Shown: in pieces, positions 5,436-6,841 of the stretch
Layout of the letters: every line of letters starts with the position of its first letter
Numbering within the stretch: position 1 is the stretch's first letter
Translations under genes and position numbers: made by a program
The notes under the pieces: model-generated
The model's input: only the letters and a program-made list of their open reading frames with translations
What the model was told of the DNA's origin: nothing
Databases searched by the model: none
Source: an uncultured Bacteroidales bacterium
GTDB lineage: Bacteria > Bacteroidota > Bacteroidia > Bacteroidales > UBA932
NCBI GenBank assembly: GCA_902488725.1
Contig: CABTXO010000084.1
Span: 1-6,841, forward strand
Length of the DNA: 6,841 nucleotides
Direction of reading: 5' to 3'

Positions 5436-6016
5436 GTTGTTTCAGGAAATACTTGCTGCAGAACGGATTCGACGACCTGGGGGAAGTGGGCCATTTCAAG
5501 GAGGTGTTCCTTGGCGGCGATGTCGTCGGGGGTGTCGGAGGGGTCGAGGGGGGTGCGGAACTGGGCGATGATCTCCCCGCCGTCCACGTCGGACGAGACC
5601 CAGTGCACGGTCATGCCGGTCTCGGTCTCCCCTGCCGCCTTGACGGCCTCGTGGACATGGTGACCGTACATTCCCATCCCGCCGAACTTCGGCAGCAGGG
5701 CCGGATGCAGGTTGAGCATGCGGCGGTCATATTCCCGGATCAGGAAGTCGGGAATCACCAGCAGGAAGCCCGCCAGCACGATGAAGTCGATGCCGTGCTC
5801 CCGCAGCAGCGGCAACAGGACCGACGGCTCGTTGAATTCGGACTTCTTGAGTACGGCCGTCGGAACCCCGTGCCGCTGCGCTCGCACAAGAGCGAAGGCA
5901 TCCGCCCTGTTGCTCAGCACCAGGGCGATCCGGTACCGGTCCGAGCCTTCGAAATGTTCGATGAGTTTTTCGCAGTTCGTCCCGCCGCCCGAGACGAAAA
6001 TCGCCAGGTTGATCAT
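5432..6016 (-). CDS. purN: Phosphoribosylglycinamide formyltransferase (GAR transformylase) PurN
   Basis: 194 residues, normal for PurN. It transfers the formyl group of 10-formyl-tetrahydrofolate to GAR, the third step of purine synthesis, in the cytoplasm. The N-terminal phosphate-binding loop is VSGGGTNCEKLI (8-19), with the SNRADA stretch at 35-40. The catalytic triad is Asn102 and His104 in MLNLHPALLP and Asp145 in DVDGGEII. The segment FGGMGMYGHHVHEAV (111-125) is the family's folate-proximal region. The ATG at 6016 is 2 nt after the stop of the MscS gene; the codons for its last residues supply an AAGGA Shine-Dalgarno-like sequence 7 nt before the ATG, unusual for this window. The stop overlaps the next start as ATGA. 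Confidence 0.95.
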   Translation of the reverse strand: MINLAIFVSGGGTNCEKLIEHFEGSDRYRIALVLSNRADAFALVRAQRHGVPTAVLKKSEFNEPSVLLPLLREHGIDFIVLAGFLLVIPDFLIREYDRRMLNLHPALLPKFGGMGMYGHHVHEAVKAAGETETGMTVHWVSSDVDGGEIIAQFRTPLDPSDTPDDIAAKEHLLEMAHFPQVVESVLQQVFPETT

Positions 6017-6018
6017 GG

Positions 6019-6841
6019 TCAGTCCTTCTTGATGCGCACTTCCCGCTGCGGGAACGGAATCTCGATGCCCGCCTCGTTCAATGCGTTGTAGATAAGTTCA
6101 TTCGCCTTCGCCGTGTAGCCGTACCGCTCCTCCACCAGCACATGCTGCTTCACCACCAGGTTCACGCTGCTGTCGCCGAATCCGCCGAAGGTCACGTTGA
6201 TCCCGTAGCCCGGCTCGACGACCTGACGCCCGGAGGCATCGGGACGCCGGAGCGGAGCCATGGCCTTCAGGATCACCGAGCGGACCTTCTCCACGTCCGA
6301 ACCGTAGGCCACGCCCACCGGCAGGGCGAGATATTCATAGGAACGGCTGCGCGTGAGGTTCTTGAAATTTTTGTTGAAGAGCGCGCTGTTCGTGATGGCC
6401 ATGACGCTTCCGCCCTCCGCATCGATCTGCGTGCACTGGTAGTTGATGCCGATGACTTTGCCCCGCACCCCGTCGCATTCGATGTAGTCCCCCACCCGGA
6501 GCCGTCCGGACATCAGCTGCACTCCGTAGAAGAAGTTGTTGAGGATGTCCTTCATGGCGAAGCCCAGGCCGGCGGCCAGCCCCGCCGTAATCACGGACAA
6601 GGCTTTCGTCGGCACGTTCCAGAGCTTGACCGTCAGGAGGATGAAGACGGCCCAGACCAGGATGGAGATGACGTTGTTCGCAAGCGTCAGGTTGATTTCA
6701 TTTTCACGGACACGCCCGTCCGCACTCCCGCGGATCATCTTCCGGATCTTGTAGAAACCATACAGTGATTTGAGCAGAAACGCCAGATACCGGAAAACGA
6801 AGTAGAGTCCGGCCGCCAGCACGATCTTGTGGGCGGAGAGG
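6019..6841 (-). CDS. MscS-type mechanosensitive ion channel, N-terminus off the right edge
   Basis: 273 residues are visible and the frame stays open to the right edge. A GTG at 6822 could be read as a start, but it would cut into the first visible hydrophobic segment, so the gene almost surely begins outside the window. In visible numbering, hydrophobic helices lie at about 4-29 and 51-76. They are followed by the pore-lining TM3 with its small-residue pattern and MKDILNNFFYG (79-111), then the cytoplasmic beta domain RVGDYIECDGVRGKVIGI (115-132) with TNSALFNKNFKNLTR (150-164), and the C-terminal alpha/beta domain. Such channels release solutes on hypo-osmotic shock. It is the most upstream gene visible in the minus-strand operon; purN starts 2 nt after its stop. 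Its exact MscS subtype cannot be judged without the N-terminus. Confidence 0.92.
   Translation of the reverse strand, partial: LSAHKIVLAAGLYFVFRYLAFLLKSLYGFYKIRKMIRGSADGRVRENEINLTLANNVISILVWAVFILLTVKLWNVPTKALSVITAGLAAGLGFAMKDILNNFFYGVQLMSGRLRVGDYIECDGVRGKVIGINYQCTQIDAEGGSVMAITNSALFNKNFKNLTRSRSYEYLALPVGVAYGSDVEKVRSVILKAMAPLRRPDASGRQVVEPGYGINVTFGGFGDSSVNLVVKQHVLVEERYGYTAKANELIYNALNEAGIEIPFPQREVRIKKD

Noticed and set aside
5453..6091. Plus-strand open frames antisense to purN and to the MscS gene (also 6142-6768)
   Set aside because: They are shadows of high-GC coding sequence on the minus strand, with low-complexity translations and no motifs.

Overview
The window looks like chromosomal DNA from a GC-rich member of the Bacteroidota, probably order Bacteroidales (Alistipes-like or an uncultured gut or rumen relative). 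The evidence is as follows. Four intergenic regions carry the Bacteroidota -7 promoter element TAnnTTTG, each time extended to TTTGCA. Most start codons lack a Shine-Dalgarno sequence. Neither tRNA gene encodes its CCA end. The protein types (M64 peptidase with M64N domain, MetX, YhhN, PurN of Bacteroidota style) fit the same group. Genus cannot be settled from sequence reading alone. No mobile element, CRISPR array or phage gene is visible.

Layout. Bases 1-828 (minus) hold the first 276 codons of metX, homoserine O-acetyltransferase; its end lies off the left edge. A 41-bp gap with mirrored promoters separates it from a tRNA-Ala(CGC) gene on the plus strand (870-942). A bidirectional terminator (about 965-997) follows, with a decayed copy 54 bp further on. 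A minus-strand gene (1076-1735) encodes an unrecognised exported, lysine-rich coiled-coil protein, with a terminator-like hairpin in its leader. A tRNA-Ser(CGA) gene (1900-1988, minus) and a secreted M64-family metallopeptidase (2070-3446, plus) diverge from a shared 81-bp gap.

The right half (3459-6841, all minus) is one tightly packed operon, read right to left: an MscS-type mechanosensitive channel (start off the right edge), purN, a YhhN-family membrane protein (lysoplasmalogenase-like) and a class-3-type aldehyde dehydrogenase. Gene gaps are 2 nt, a 4-nt ATGA overlap, and 6 nt. The operon meets the M64 gene tail to tail with only 12 nt between stop codons and no visible terminator.

How the genes may work together: YhhN proteins of known activity cleave the vinyl-ether bond of lysoplasmalogens and release a fatty aldehyde, and class-3-type aldehyde dehydrogenases oxidise fatty aldehydes to fatty acids. 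Their adjacency suggests a two-step salvage or detoxification module for ether lipids; this is inference. PurN (purine synthesis) and the MscS channel have no obvious link to it beyond co-transcription. MetX acts in methionine synthesis and is unrelated to the rest.
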